Below, one piece after another: positions 1-6,702 of a stretch of 11,002 nt of DNA. The notes under the pieces were generated by a model. That model ran no database searches, was not told where the DNA came from, and worked only from the letters and a program-made list of their open reading frames with translations. Position numbers and translations under genes: made by a program. The stretch's first letter is position 1; every line of letters begins with the position of its first letter. The stretch is from DAIOFH01 sp036745875. Lineage in GTDB: Bacteria > Planctomycetota > SZUA-567. The stretch is from assembly GCA_036745875.1 (NCBI GenBank), contig DAIOFH010000130.1, positions 1-11,002 on the forward strand, in the 5' to 3' direction.

Positions 1-3
1 TTT

Positions 4-189
4 ATAATTGACAATTGGCAATTGATATTTGACAATGTCGGAAAATTCCTACATCAGCTGGTTCGCCCGCTCCGCCCGCTTTTGAGTTTATGGTATTATT
101 GACGATAAACCAAAAGCAAGCGGGACGAGCGCGTCTTTAATGTAAGGGCTTCCAGCATTGTCAATTATCAACTGTCAATTGTCAATTTT
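4..189. repeat. Nested palindromic element with heptamer arms
   Basis: Positions 4-37 and 156-189 form an imperfect inverted repeat matching at about 30 of 34 positions. Each arm is a run of four 7-bp units: ATTGACA-like at 7-34, TGTCAAT-like at 159-186. A second inverted repeat lies inside, about 67-91 with 105-130, including GCTTTTG (78-84) with CAAAAGC (111-117) and GTTTAT (86-91) with ATAAAC (105-110), around a 13-nt loop. The stretches between the two repeats also match weakly, so the whole element folds on its centre near position 98. No reading frame is evident inside. It looks like a MITE or other palindromic intergenic repeat, but only one copy is visible and no target-site duplication can be shown. 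It ends 15 bp before the MFS start codon, so it probably forms the leader of that gene. Confidence 0.75.
8..36 (+). promoter_or_regulatory. Possible sigma70-like promoter in left repeat arm
   Basis: TTGACA at 8-13 is followed after 17 bp by GACAAT at 31-36. The -35 box is perfect, the -10 box matches at four of six positions, and it points toward the MFS gene. The mirror arm carries the same TTGACA-17-GACAAT arrangement on the - strand (185 down to 157), so the pair faces inward. Because the arms are heptamer repeats, the match may simply follow from the repeat unit. Confidence 0.3.
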
Positions 190-204
190 CTAGAACGGTC
201 CACA

Positions 205-1389
205 GTGAAAACCCTCAAAGCGCTCCTCCCGGTCACAATCCTTGCCGCAGCCCATGGCGGCGTCGATTTTTATGGCGCATTCCTCCAGGCCCTCGCACCC
301 GTCGTCAGCGAGCATCTTGCCATCCAGCCTGGCAGGATCGTCGCCCTCGTCGGCGTCGTCGGCCTGGTCACGAACGGCATCCAGCCCCTGATCGGGTTGA
401 TCATGGGCAAGCGCAACATAGCCTGGATACTTTGGGGAGCTTTGCTCCTTTCCATGCTTCCGTGCTTTATGGGGTTTATCGACAGCTATTGGCTCCTAGT
501 CATACTGGTACTCGGCGGGTCGCTGGGAACAGGCTCCTTCCACCCGGAAGGCATTCTTTCGGCCCATGATTCCAGCGGAGAATATGCCCATTTCGGCGTG
601 CCGCTTTTCATGGCGGGCGGCTATTTCTTCACTGCCGCCGGCGCTCCCATCGCCATCCATTGGGTCTCCTGGTTCGGCCTGAGGAGCCTTGTATGGTTCA
701 TCCTGCCCGGGCTTCTCCTGGCGGCGCTTCTCTACCTGAACCTGCGGCGGAAAAAGGCGAAACATCCCTCCATCGTGCTGCGTCCGCGCTCGCAACGCAG
801 GACCCGCGCCATTCCGGGCGGCGTGTCCATCTGGCCGCTCCTGACTGTAGCCGTCTTTTGCAATATCGCGACAGCGCTGTTCCTGGCCATCATTACCAGC
901 CATTACGAACTGACCTATGGTCCGGAATCGCGCACCTGGGCGGGTTGGGTAATGCTGACAATTGGAGGCGTCGGATGCCTCGCCTCGTTCTTCTGGGGTC
1001 ACATATGCCATAAAAAAGGCTATTTTCTCGTGCTCCTCCTGACCCAACTGGCGTCTGCGCCGCTGTTCATACTTCTGGCGAGGGCTGATTCCCCGATAGC
1101 CGGCTTCTGGTACGCCCTCCCCCTCTCCGTCATTTCGCCAGGATCCGTATACCCGGTTGCCGTGACCCTGACCAGAAACGCCTCGGGGCTTACACAATCG
1201 CTGCGGGCGGGGCTGATCGTCGGCGGCACCTGGGGACTGGCGGCGCTGGTCGTCATGGCTGCCGGCGTTTTGCTGGACATGGGGGTGCCGAGTTGGCAAC
1301 TCGTGTCCGTATCCGGATTCTCCTGCCTGGTGACTGCGGTGGTGGCGGGAGTGCAGTTGCTGCGGGGAAGAGCCGCCAGGGCGACGTGA
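205..1389 (+). CDS. MFS transporter, fosmidomycin-resistance (Fsr)-like
   Basis: This 394-residue inner-membrane protein has alternating long hydrophobic stretches, consistent with the 12-helix major facilitator fold. The N-terminus has a histidine and an aspartate in helix 1 (H17, D21), and residues 108-116 carry a G-x-G-S-F-H-P-E-G motif. The FHPE block is typical of the Fsr branch, whose E. coli member exports fosmidomycin using the proton gradient. A basic cytoplasmic loop (about 180-205, with RRKK) separates the two halves. The start is GTG at 205; no convincing ribosome-binding site precedes it, and the palindromic element ends at 189, so the leader is unusual. The true substrate is unknown; small-molecule efflux is inferred from family membership only. 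The next gene downstream is also an exporter. Confidence 0.8.
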   Translation: MKTLKALLPVTILAAAHGGVDFYGAFLQALAPVVSEHLAIQPGRIVALVGVVGLVTNGIQPLIGLIMGKRNIAWILWGALLLSMLPCFMGFIDSYWLLVILVLGGSLGTGSFHPEGILSAHDSSGEYAHFGVPLFMAGGYFFTAAGAPIAIHWVSWFGLRSLVWFILPGLLLAALLYLNLRRKKAKHPSIVLRPRSQRRTRAIPGGVSIWPLLTVAVFCNIATALFLAIITSHYELTYGPESRTWAGWVMLTIGGVGCLASFFWGHICHKKGYFLVLLLTQLASAPLFILLARADSPIAGFWYALPLSVISPGSVYPVAVTLTRNASGLTQSLRAGLIVGGTWGLAALVVMAAGVLLDMGVPSWQLVSVSGFSCLVTAVVAGVQLLRGRAARAT

Positions 1390-1408
1390 ACCAAAGAGAT
1401 CCTTAGCG

Positions 1409-1503
1409 CGTTTTCGGAAATGATAGGCCCCTTACTGCGTTTTCCGGCACAACTATGCCAAGCCAAAACGCGCAAAAGGAAGGGCCAGCCTTTTCAGAAA
1501 ACG
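1409..1503. repeat. 95-bp imperfect palindrome between the two transporter genes
   Basis: The outer arms 1409-1430 and 1482-1503 match at about 17 of 22 positions and include CGTTTTC with GAAAACG and GGCCC with GGGCC. The inner arms (about 1431-1448 with 1462-1479) also pair, and the core GCGTTTT recurs twice in each orientation. It lies 19 bp after the MFS stop and could act as a terminator for that gene, but neither strand has a clear T-run. It resembles the element at 4-189 in design but not in sequence. An alternative is an unrecognised dispersed intergenic repeat. Confidence 0.55.
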
Positions 1504-1534
1504 TTATAAAGCATTATTCACGGATGCATATTTA

Positions 1535-1562
1535 TTGCATTTGCCGCCTACTTGCGAATAAT
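1535..1562 (+). promoter_or_regulatory. Possible promoter of the MATE gene
   Basis: TTGCAT at 1535-1540 is followed after 16 bp by AATAAT at 1557-1562. Transcription would then start close to the ATG at 1570, giving a leaderless or nearly leaderless message. That fits the lack of any visible ribosome-binding site. A small inverted repeat, ATGCA (1524-1528) with TGCAT (1536-1540), overlaps the -35 box and could be an operator. All of this is motif reading only. Confidence 0.3.
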
Positions 1563-1569
1563 CATCCTT

Positions 1570-2946
1570 ATGGAATCCAAACACTCGCGGATGACCACGG
1601 AACCGGTGGAAAAACTGGTTGTGCGTCTTGCCGCGCCGTCGATCGTGATCATGCTGATTTCCGCCATGTACAACATGGCGGACACTTATTTTGTCAGTAC
1701 GATCGGGACGGCGGCGGTGGCGGCGGTCGGTGTCGGCTTTGCCGTGATGGCGCTGATCCAGGCGATAGGCTTTCTTTTCGGCCATGGGGCGGGAAATTAC
1801 ATTTCCCGCGAACTCGGGGCAAAGCACAACGTCCTCGCGGACAAAATGGCAGCCACCGGCCTCATCACCGCCGTCCTCACCTGCTCCGTTCTTGCCGCCA
1901 TCGGTCTCCTGAACCTGGAGCGGCTGGCCGTATTCCTCGGTTCGACGCCGACAATCCTTCCCTATGCCTGTGATTACCTCCAGTACATCATTCTCGGCAT
2001 GCCGTGGATGGCGGCCTCCCTGACCCTGAACAACCTGTTGCGCTTTCAGGGAAGCGCCTTCTTTGGCATGATAGGGATGACCTCCGGCGCCGTCCTGAAC
2101 ATAATTCTTGATCCCATATTGATTTTCGGTTTTGACATGGGCGTCGCGGGGGCCGGGCTTGCAACCATGATCAGCCAGCTGGTGAGCTGCCTGCTGCTCC
2201 TGGCCGGATGCACCAAAGGCGAAAACATCCGCATCAGACTGTCAAACTTCGCCCCCGGCCTTGGCATCTATACGGAAATCCTCCGGGGCGGGTTTCCCTC
2301 CCTCTGCCGCCAAGGACTGATGAGTGTGTCCACCATCTACCTGAACAACAAAGCCGGCATTTTCGGCGATCCGGCAATCGCCGCCATGTCGATTGTCCAA
2401 AGGGTAAGCATGTTCGCGGGTTCCGCCTTGATCGGTTTTGGACAGGGTTTTCAGCCGGTGTGCGGGTTCAATTACGGAGCGCAGCTGTACGGGCGGGTCA
2501 GGAAAGCATTCTGGTTCTGCACCAAGGTATCGACGGTGGTCCTTTTGGCGCTTGCCGTCCTGGGCTATATTTACGCCCATGAGATAATCGCTTTTTTCCG
2601 CGGGGAAGACCGGGACGTGATGGAGATAGGCGTCCTGGCACTGCGGCTGCAATGCTTTACTTTCCCCCTTATGGGGCTCACCATCCTCACCAGCATGATG
2701 ACCCAGACCATAGGGCTCGCATTCAAGGCCAGCATTCTCGCGGCGGCGCGGCGGGGGCTGTTCATGATACCGCTTCTTTACATCCTCACCCCCGTATACG
2801 GGCTTTTCGGCGTGCAGCTCAGCCAACCGGCGTCAGACCTGGCAACGGTCGTCCTTACCATACCGATATGCCTGTCGGTCCTGCGGAACATGGGCAAAAG
2901 CAAGGAGTCCGTGCGGGAGACGATGACCTATCCGACTGATGAGTAA
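1570..2946 (+). CDS. MATE-family multidrug efflux protein
   Basis: The 458-residue membrane protein has the length and the two-fold repeated 6+6 helix pattern of MATE exporters, which expel cationic drugs or metabolites in exchange for Na+ or H+. Helix 1 carries the family's typical P-S-I-V-I-M and Y-N-M-A-D-T-Y-F-V segments. Further family-like segments are G-A-G-N-Y-I-S-R-E-L-G, a conserved D-P-I-L-I-F-G and, in the second half, G-F-G-Q-G-F-Q-P-V-C-G-F-N-Y-G-A. It most resembles the MepA/DinF-like branch. I chose ATG 1570; TTG 1552 would add six residues, and the next in-frame ATG is 1591. None has a clear Shine-Dalgarno sequence. The last 19 bp overlap the 3' end of the TPR gene on the other strand. 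Substrate unknown. Confidence 0.88.
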   Translation: MESKHSRMTTEPVEKLVVRLAAPSIVIMLISAMYNMADTYFVSTIGTAAVAAVGVGFAVMALIQAIGFLFGHGAGNYISRELGAKHNVLADKMAATGLITAVLTCSVLAAIGLLNLERLAVFLGSTPTILPYACDYLQYIILGMPWMAASLTLNNLLRFQGSAFFGMIGMTSGAVLNIILDPILIFGFDMGVAGAGLATMISQLVSCLLLLAGCTKGENIRIRLSNFAPGLGIYTEILRGGFPSLCRQGLMSVSTIYLNNKAGIFGDPAIAAMSIVQRVSMFAGSALIGFGQGFQPVCGFNYGAQLYGRVRKAFWFCTKVSTVVLLALAVLGYIYAHEIIAFFRGEDRDVMEIGVLALRLQCFTFPLMGLTILTSMMTQTIGLAFKASILAAARRGLFMIPLLYILTPVYGLFGVQLSQPASDLATVVLTIPICLSVLRNMGKSKESVRETMTYPTDE

Positions 2947-3764
2947 AAAGTGAAGAAAATCAGTATCAGCACAATGGCGATCAGCAAAATCGCGGCAATC
3001 AATTTTGTCGCGGCCTTCGGCCTGTAGCGCCTCTTCGCCCTCGCAACCGGCTTCGGCCGAGCTCCGGTCAAGCCGCCCATGGCGCACGGCGCTTCCGTAT
3101 CCTTCGCATCCTTGGCCTGGACGATCCGGTCATAAAGGGCCTGGCAGCCGGCGCGCCGCGACACATCGGGTTCCGGCAAGGTAAGCGCCTTCGCCAAATA
3201 TTTCACCGCTTCGTCCGTGCGGTTCAGCCTGGCGGCGGCCAGGCCCCGGTAATACAACGATTCGGCCGAGTCCTCGGTCTTCGGGATGGCCTGCAGCACC
3301 GACAAGGCCTTGGCATTTTCCCCCTGCTCCATAAACGCCCTGGCAATGATAATCCTGGCCGGCTTTGCCGTGCGCGGGTCCTTGGCCGCTTCCTGTGCAA
3401 ACACCAGGGCCGCTTCCAGGTTGCCGGAAACGAGCATTTCTTCCGAACGCAGGAGCTTGACGGTCATGGGATCCTGGGGCGCATCCTGTTTCTCCGGGCC
3501 GGGGATGCGTTCCGTCCTCCGCCCAAGGGGCTTTTCCTCTTCGTCAGCCTGCGGGTCGCACTTATCCGCTGCCGCCGCTAGTTCCGCTTCCAGCGCGTAT
3601 GCCTCGCAGCGCGAGACAGGTTCCCCCACCACCTCCACAACCTCCTGGTCGGGATCAACGCCTTCAGGCAACGACTCGGGAATATAATCCTTTTCCGCCA
3701 CGACCTCGGGTAGGTCCTGGGGAGAGTCGGAGTTTTCCGTGTGGACAAGCGATTCTTCCGGCAA
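2928..3764 (-). CDS. Tail-anchored TPR-repeat protein
   Basis: The protein (278 residues from TTG 3764) has an acidic, proline-rich, probably disordered N-terminal third. About three degenerate TPR-like helix pairs follow (roughly residues 100-195; alanine-rich, with E-A-A-L-V-F-A, N-A-K-A-L and D-E-A-V-K-Y-L-A-K-A-L). Next come a very basic linker (R-A-K-R-R-Y-R-P-K) and a single C-terminal transmembrane helix (about 254-273) with almost nothing after it. This is a tail-anchored topology with the TPR region in the cytoplasm, suggesting a membrane-bound adaptor; no catalytic motif is visible. The start is chosen because TAAGGAA (3774-3780) gives a ribosome-binding site 9 nt before TTG 3764. 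That site contains the TAA stop of the preceding HMA gene, so the two are probably translationally coupled. A TTG at 3806 would extend the frame into the HMA gene. I do not recognise a specific family. Confidence 0.72.
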   Translation of the reverse strand: MPEESLVHTENSDSPQDLPEVVAEKDYIPESLPEGVDPDQEVVEVVGEPVSRCEAYALEAELAAAADKCDPQADEEEKPLGRRTERIPGPEKQDAPQDPMTVKLLRSEEMLVSGNLEAALVFAQEAAKDPRTAKPARIIIARAFMEQGENAKALSVLQAIPKTEDSAESLYYRGLAAARLNRTDEAVKYLAKALTLPEPDVSRRAGCQALYDRIVQAKDAKDTEAPCAMGGLTGARPKPVARAKRRYRPKAATKLIAAILLIAIVLILIFFTFYSSVG

Positions 3765-3777
3765 TATCGGGGATTCC

Positions 3778-3996
3778 TTATGAAATAACGGAGGCGGTAT
3801 AGCCAAGCTCGTTCAATTCCCTGGCATAGAAATCGGGATCCAGTTCAGACCCGGAAATCACGACCTGTTCTTTTTCGAGGGAAACGTTTACCGACTTCAC
3901 GCCGGGAAACGAGGTCAGCCTGTTGGTGACAGCTTCGATGCAGTGCCCGCAGGACATTCCCTCGACGCGCAGTGTGACGGTATTTTCTTCAGTCAT
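3778..3996 (-). CDS. Heavy-metal-associated (HMA) domain protein, CopZ-like
   Basis: This 72-residue soluble protein is a single ferredoxin-like HMA domain. The metal loop reads G-M-S-C-G-H-C, with the binding cysteines at 16 and 19, and is followed by the family's usual pattern of a V-x-x-V strand after P-G-V and a C-terminal G-Y. Such proteins carry Cu(I), or sometimes other soft metals, to P-type ATPases or regulators. No ATPase or copper regulator is in the window, so the partner is unknown. ATG 3996 is preceded by a strong GGGAGG ribosome-binding site about 5 nt upstream and by a good promoter. It is the first gene of a two-gene unit with the TPR protein. The metal has not been established. 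Confidence 0.9.
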   Translation of the reverse strand: MTEENTVTLRVEGMSCGHCIEAVTNRLTSFPGVKSVNVSLEKEQVVISGSELDPDFYARELNELGYTASVIS

Positions 3997-4030
3997 TTCG
4001 ACCTCCCGCTTTCCTTCACCCTCTTAAACC

Positions 4031-4059
4031 AGTATACAGCCAAACGGCATCCACTGCAA
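4031..4059 (-). promoter_or_regulatory. sigma70-like promoter for the HMA-TPR unit
   Basis: Reading the - strand, TTGCAG (4059-4054) is separated by exactly 17 bp from TATACT (4036-4031). The predicted start is near 4024, giving a leader of about 28 nt to the HMA start codon. It lies in the 92-bp gap after the birA stop codon. I see no repressor operator nearby. Confidence 0.55.
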
Positions 4060-4088
4060 AAGCGAACATCCGTTACGGCATGTGGATT

Positions 4089-4838
4089 TCAATCAGTCTT
4101 TGGTTCGAGCGCGACGCAGCTCGATATGATCTTTTCCCCGCCGTCAGGCAGGAGGATGCGCAGCATGCCTCCGGCGTCGATCCCCGTGATGACGCCTTCG
4201 ATGGTGTCGCGCCCAGTGCGGACAACGGTCTGCTTTCCCGCGCCCCACAGCATATCCGCGTAGTCGCCGGAAAGCCCGGCGAAGCCGGCCCGGAGCCAGG
4301 CATCGATCCGCTTTTCCAGGCACGCCAAGAGCGGAGGCAGCAACAGCGCCGGCTCAAGGCAGCTTTCGCCATGGTCCTCGAGGGATGTCGTCGGTTTTGC
4401 CGCGGCCTTGTCACGCTCGGGGTTTTTGCGCACATTCAGGCCGATGCCGACGACAATCTCCATTTCGCCGCCGGCCATCCGCGACTCGGCGAGAATGCCG
4501 GTTATTTTTCCGCCCTCGACCAGCAGGTCGTTCGGCCATTTGCACAGCGGCCTTATCCCGCGGGATAAAAGGAAATCGGCCGTGCCGAGGGCACAGACCA
4601 ACGATAACGTACCTGATTCGGCCAGGGGAATTTTTTCCCGCAGCAAAAAGGAAAACATGAGATCCTGATCGGGGAGGGAATACCAGGTATTGCCCATACG
4701 GCCCCGGCCCGCCGTTTGCGCTCTTGCCGCAACGACCGTACCCGAGGTATCAAGACGCCCGGCCTGCCGTTCGCGCAGGAAGGTGCTGGTCGAATCCACC
4801 TCGTCAAACCACTCCGGAGTGCGAAATACAAAAGGCAT
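4089..4838 (-). CDS. birA: Biotin--[acetyl-CoA-carboxylase] ligase
   Basis: This enzyme makes biotinyl-5'-AMP from biotin and ATP and transfers biotin to a lysine on carboxylase carrier domains. The 249-residue protein shows D-S-T-S-T (15-19), the adenylate-binding loop G-R-G-R-M-G (44-49) followed by W52, K-W-P-N-D (100-104), G-G-K-I-T-G-I-L (109-116) and G-I-G-L-N-V (131-136). A small SH3-like C-terminal domain follows from about residue 200. There is no N-terminal helix-turn-helix, so this is a class I ligase that should not repress transcription itself. ATG 4838 has GGGGA at 7 nt upstream. It sits 78 bp after the kinase stop, with a hairpin between, so it may be the last gene of that operon or be expressed separately. 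Confidence 0.93.
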   Translation of the reverse strand: MPFVFRTPEWFDEVDSTSTFLRERQAGRLDTSGTVVAARAQTAGRGRMGNTWYSLPDQDLMFSFLLREKIPLAESGTLSLVCALGTADFLLSRGIRPLCKWPNDLLVEGGKITGILAESRMAGGEMEIVVGIGLNVRKNPERDKAAAKPTTSLEDHGESCLEPALLLPPLLACLEKRIDAWLRAGFAGLSGDYADMLWGAGKQTVVRTGRDTIEGVITGIDAGGMLRILLPDGGEKIISSCVALEPKTD

Positions 4839-4859
4839 TTCCCGATCCCCATATAAAGC

Positions 4860-4881
4860 CGGGCAACCGCAAGGTTGCCCG
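4860..4881 (-). terminator. GC-rich hairpin between kinase and birA
   Basis: The + strand reads a 9-bp perfect stem, C-GGGCAACC with GGTTGCCC-G, around GCAA. Read on the transcribed - strand the loop is TTGC and the following bases are GCTTTATAT, a weak U-rich tail. It is 35 nt after the kinase stop and just before the birA ribosome-binding site. It may partly terminate the upstream operon or attenuate birA; the lack of a solid T-run makes full termination doubtful. Confidence 0.5.
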
Positions 4882-4916
4882 AAAATGTGATGTCGTAACG
4901 ATGAGACGTTCGATTG

Positions 4917-6209
4917 TCACTGCGGCGTTCCGGAGAAAACAAGATAAAGGATGACGATAATCGCAATGACAAGACCAGCCCCGGTGCAGCCAAGCCAGAA
5001 CTTCAGCGAGTTGATCGTCCTTTTCAGCTTTTCCTCATAGACCCTCGTTTCGCTGGCGTTCACCATCTGGCCGTTGCCGACGCCTTCGCGCAGCGCTTTC
5101 GCCTCGGTGACGGCGGAGTCGGGCAAGGGGGACGCCTGGCCAAGAGCCTTCGCTTCGGCGCGGACCGATTCGAGGTCGGACAGCAGTTCGGAAAACACGT
5201 TATAGCGGTCTTCCGGGCGCTTACGCATCAGCCGGTTGACGATGGCGACCATTTTTGGCGGCAAATCGCTGACAATGGATTCCAAGGGGCGCGGGTCGGA
5301 CTTGATGTGCTGGTCCATGACGTCGGAAACGCTGCCGCCGAAGGGCGGCGTGCCGGAAAGCATATGGTACAGGGTCGCACCGAGTGAATACAGGTCGCTG
5401 CGGAAATCCAGGTTTTTCTCGCCTTTCGCGGCCTCGGGCGAAATATAGTCCGGAGTGCCCAGGACTTCGCCTTCTGTGGACAACACGGATTCAAGGCTCG
5501 ACTTGACAAAACCGAAATCGCCAAGCTTGGCGATGCCGCCCTTCGTCACCATTATGTTGCCTGGTTTGATGTCGCGGTGGACGATGCGGCGCTGATGCAG
5601 GTATTCGAGGGCGCCCGTGACCTGGATCGCGATGGAGACGCAGGATTGCAGGTCCATCCTGCCGTCGCGGTCAAGGGTGGCGTCTACCGGTTCGCCGTCG
5701 ACGAATTCCATCGAAAAATACAGCGTGTTGCGGTAGCGGCCGACGTCGATGACCTGGATGAGGTTGGGGTGGCTGAGTCGGCCGACAAGCCTTGCCTCCA
5801 CCAGGAAACGCTTGCGGAACTCGTCGTCCGTGACCCAGCGCTCGTGCAGCACCTTCAGCGCGACGATACGCCCCATGGACAATTGCCTCGCCTTGTACAC
5901 GACGCCAAGGCCGCCTTCGCCGATTTTGGCGACGATCTCATACCCGCCGATCCGCTGTCCGCGCGAACGGGCGTCCCTGAGAAGCCTCTCCTTCGCCTTG
6001 TACACGGCCCATACCTGCTCCGAACGCAATATTCCCTGTTCGAGAAGGACGTCTTCCACCGGACGGCGGGCTTTGCCGCTGTTGGCTTCCTTCTCGATCA
6101 CCCGTTCCGCTTCTTCAAGCTGTTCGCGGGTCACCACCCGGTGGGCGATGGCGAGGGTTGCGAAATCCAGGTCTTTTTCCATATCCGGAAGTTCGGCAGT
6201 CTCGGGCAC
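4917..6209 (-). CDS. Tail-anchored Hanks-type Ser/Thr protein kinase
   Basis: The 430-residue protein begins with a helical domain (about 15-85; T-R-E-Q-L-E-E-A and V-L-L-E-Q-G-I-L) that recalls the N-terminal module of GspE-type ATPases. A complete kinase domain follows (about 90-350): glycine loop G97-x-G99-x-x-G102, ATP lysine K119, helix-C E138, catalytic H-R-D-I-K-P-G-N (211-218, D213), D-F-G (231-233) and S-P-E (257-259). All catalytic residues are present, so it should be active. A charged linker leads to one C-terminal helix (404-427). There is no extracellular sensor domain, unlike PknB-type kinases. The HRD arginine and the Ser/Thr-rich activation segment suggest autophosphorylation control. 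GTG 6209 has AGGA 6 nt upstream and starts 13 bp after the phosphatase stop. Substrates unknown. Confidence 0.93.
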   Translation of the reverse strand: MPETAELPDMEKDLDFATLAIAHRVVTREQLEEAERVIEKEANSGKARRPVEDVLLEQGILRSEQVWAVYKAKERLLRDARSRGQRIGGYEIVAKIGEGGLGVVYKARQLSMGRIVALKVLHERWVTDDEFRKRFLVEARLVGRLSHPNLIQVIDVGRYRNTLYFSMEFVDGEPVDATLDRDGRMDLQSCVSIAIQVTGALEYLHQRRIVHRDIKPGNIMVTKGGIAKLGDFGFVKSSLESVLSTEGEVLGTPDYISPEAAKGEKNLDFRSDLYSLGATLYHMLSGTPPFGGSVSDVMDQHIKSDPRPLESIVSDLPPKMVAIVNRLMRKRPEDRYNVFSELLSDLESVRAEAKALGQASPLPDSAVTEAKALREGVGNGQMVNASETRVYEEKLKRTINSLKFWLGCTGAGLVIAIIVILYLVFSGTPQ

Positions 6210-6222
6210 GGGTCTTCCTTTC

Positions 6223-6681
6223 TTATTGCTGATGGCGTCTATAAAACGTGTAAATGCTTTGTTCCTGTTCGGGCGTTTCCACTGAGCCGGGACGGATCTT
6301 GCGCAGCTTGCTGATCGCGTCGTCCGGGTCGTCCCCCTGGTGAACCAGATAGGCCGCCAGCATCACGCCGGTACGTCCAATTCCTGCGCCGCAATGCACG
6401 ACGACAGGCATCCCTTCGTCCAGGCACTCTTCGACAAAACGGACGAACTCGTCCATTTGCCCCTGCGTTGGCGGCGTGAAATCCCGCACCGGCAGGTGAA
6501 GGGCGCGAAAGCCCATTTCCCCGATTTTTTGGGGATCAAGGGGCCTTTCCGTCAGGCTGACGATAGCCTGTATCTTTCTTCTCTTCAGCGCGGAGAGGTC
6601 GCGTTCCAGGTCCTGCCAGCGACCCGGTTGCGCCGAACCGGCCAGCTTTCCCGGAATGACATAGGAGAAATTGTTCGGCAT
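6223..6681 (-). CDS. DUSP23-like dual-specificity phosphatase
   Basis: The 152-residue cytoplasmic protein is a cysteine-based phosphatase. The P-loop reads H-C-G-A-G-I-G-R-T-G (96-105), with nucleophile C97 and phosphate-binding R103, and D67 in V-R-D-F-T-P-P is the likely general acid. The start (N-F-S-Y-V-I-P-G-K-L-A-G-S-A), the V-S-L-T-E-R segment and the end (R-P-G-S-V-E-T-P-E-Q-E) closely follow the atypical dual-specificity phosphatase DUSP23/VHZ as I remember it. It should remove phosphate from Tyr and/or Ser/Thr. ATG 6681 has AGGA 8 nt upstream. It lies directly before the Ser/Thr kinase, separated by 13 bp, so the pair is likely made together and may oppose each other. A lipid or nucleotide phosphate substrate is possible. 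Confidence 0.9.
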   Translation of the reverse strand: MPNNFSYVIPGKLAGSAQPGRWQDLERDLSALKRRKIQAIVSLTERPLDPQKIGEMGFRALHLPVRDFTPPTQGQMDEFVRFVEECLDEGMPVVVHCGAGIGRTGVMLAAYLVHQGDDPDDAISKLRKIRPGSVETPEQEQSIYTFYRRHQQ

Positions 6682-6702
6682 AACGCTGGTCCTGTCGCGG
6701 GT

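Noticed and set aside
496..1299. 267-residue open frame antisense to the MFS gene
   Set aside because: Composition is Gln/Arg/Gly-rich without hydrophobic segments or motifs; the opposite frame is a clear transporter.
1705..1735. Run of GGCGG repeats suggesting a simple-sequence repeat
   Set aside because: It encodes an Ala/Val/Gly-rich membrane helix of the MATE protein and is explained by codon use.
5577..6314. 245-residue + strand frame opposite the kinase
   Set aside because: The kinase frame has every catalytic motif; the opposite frame shows no family resemblance.
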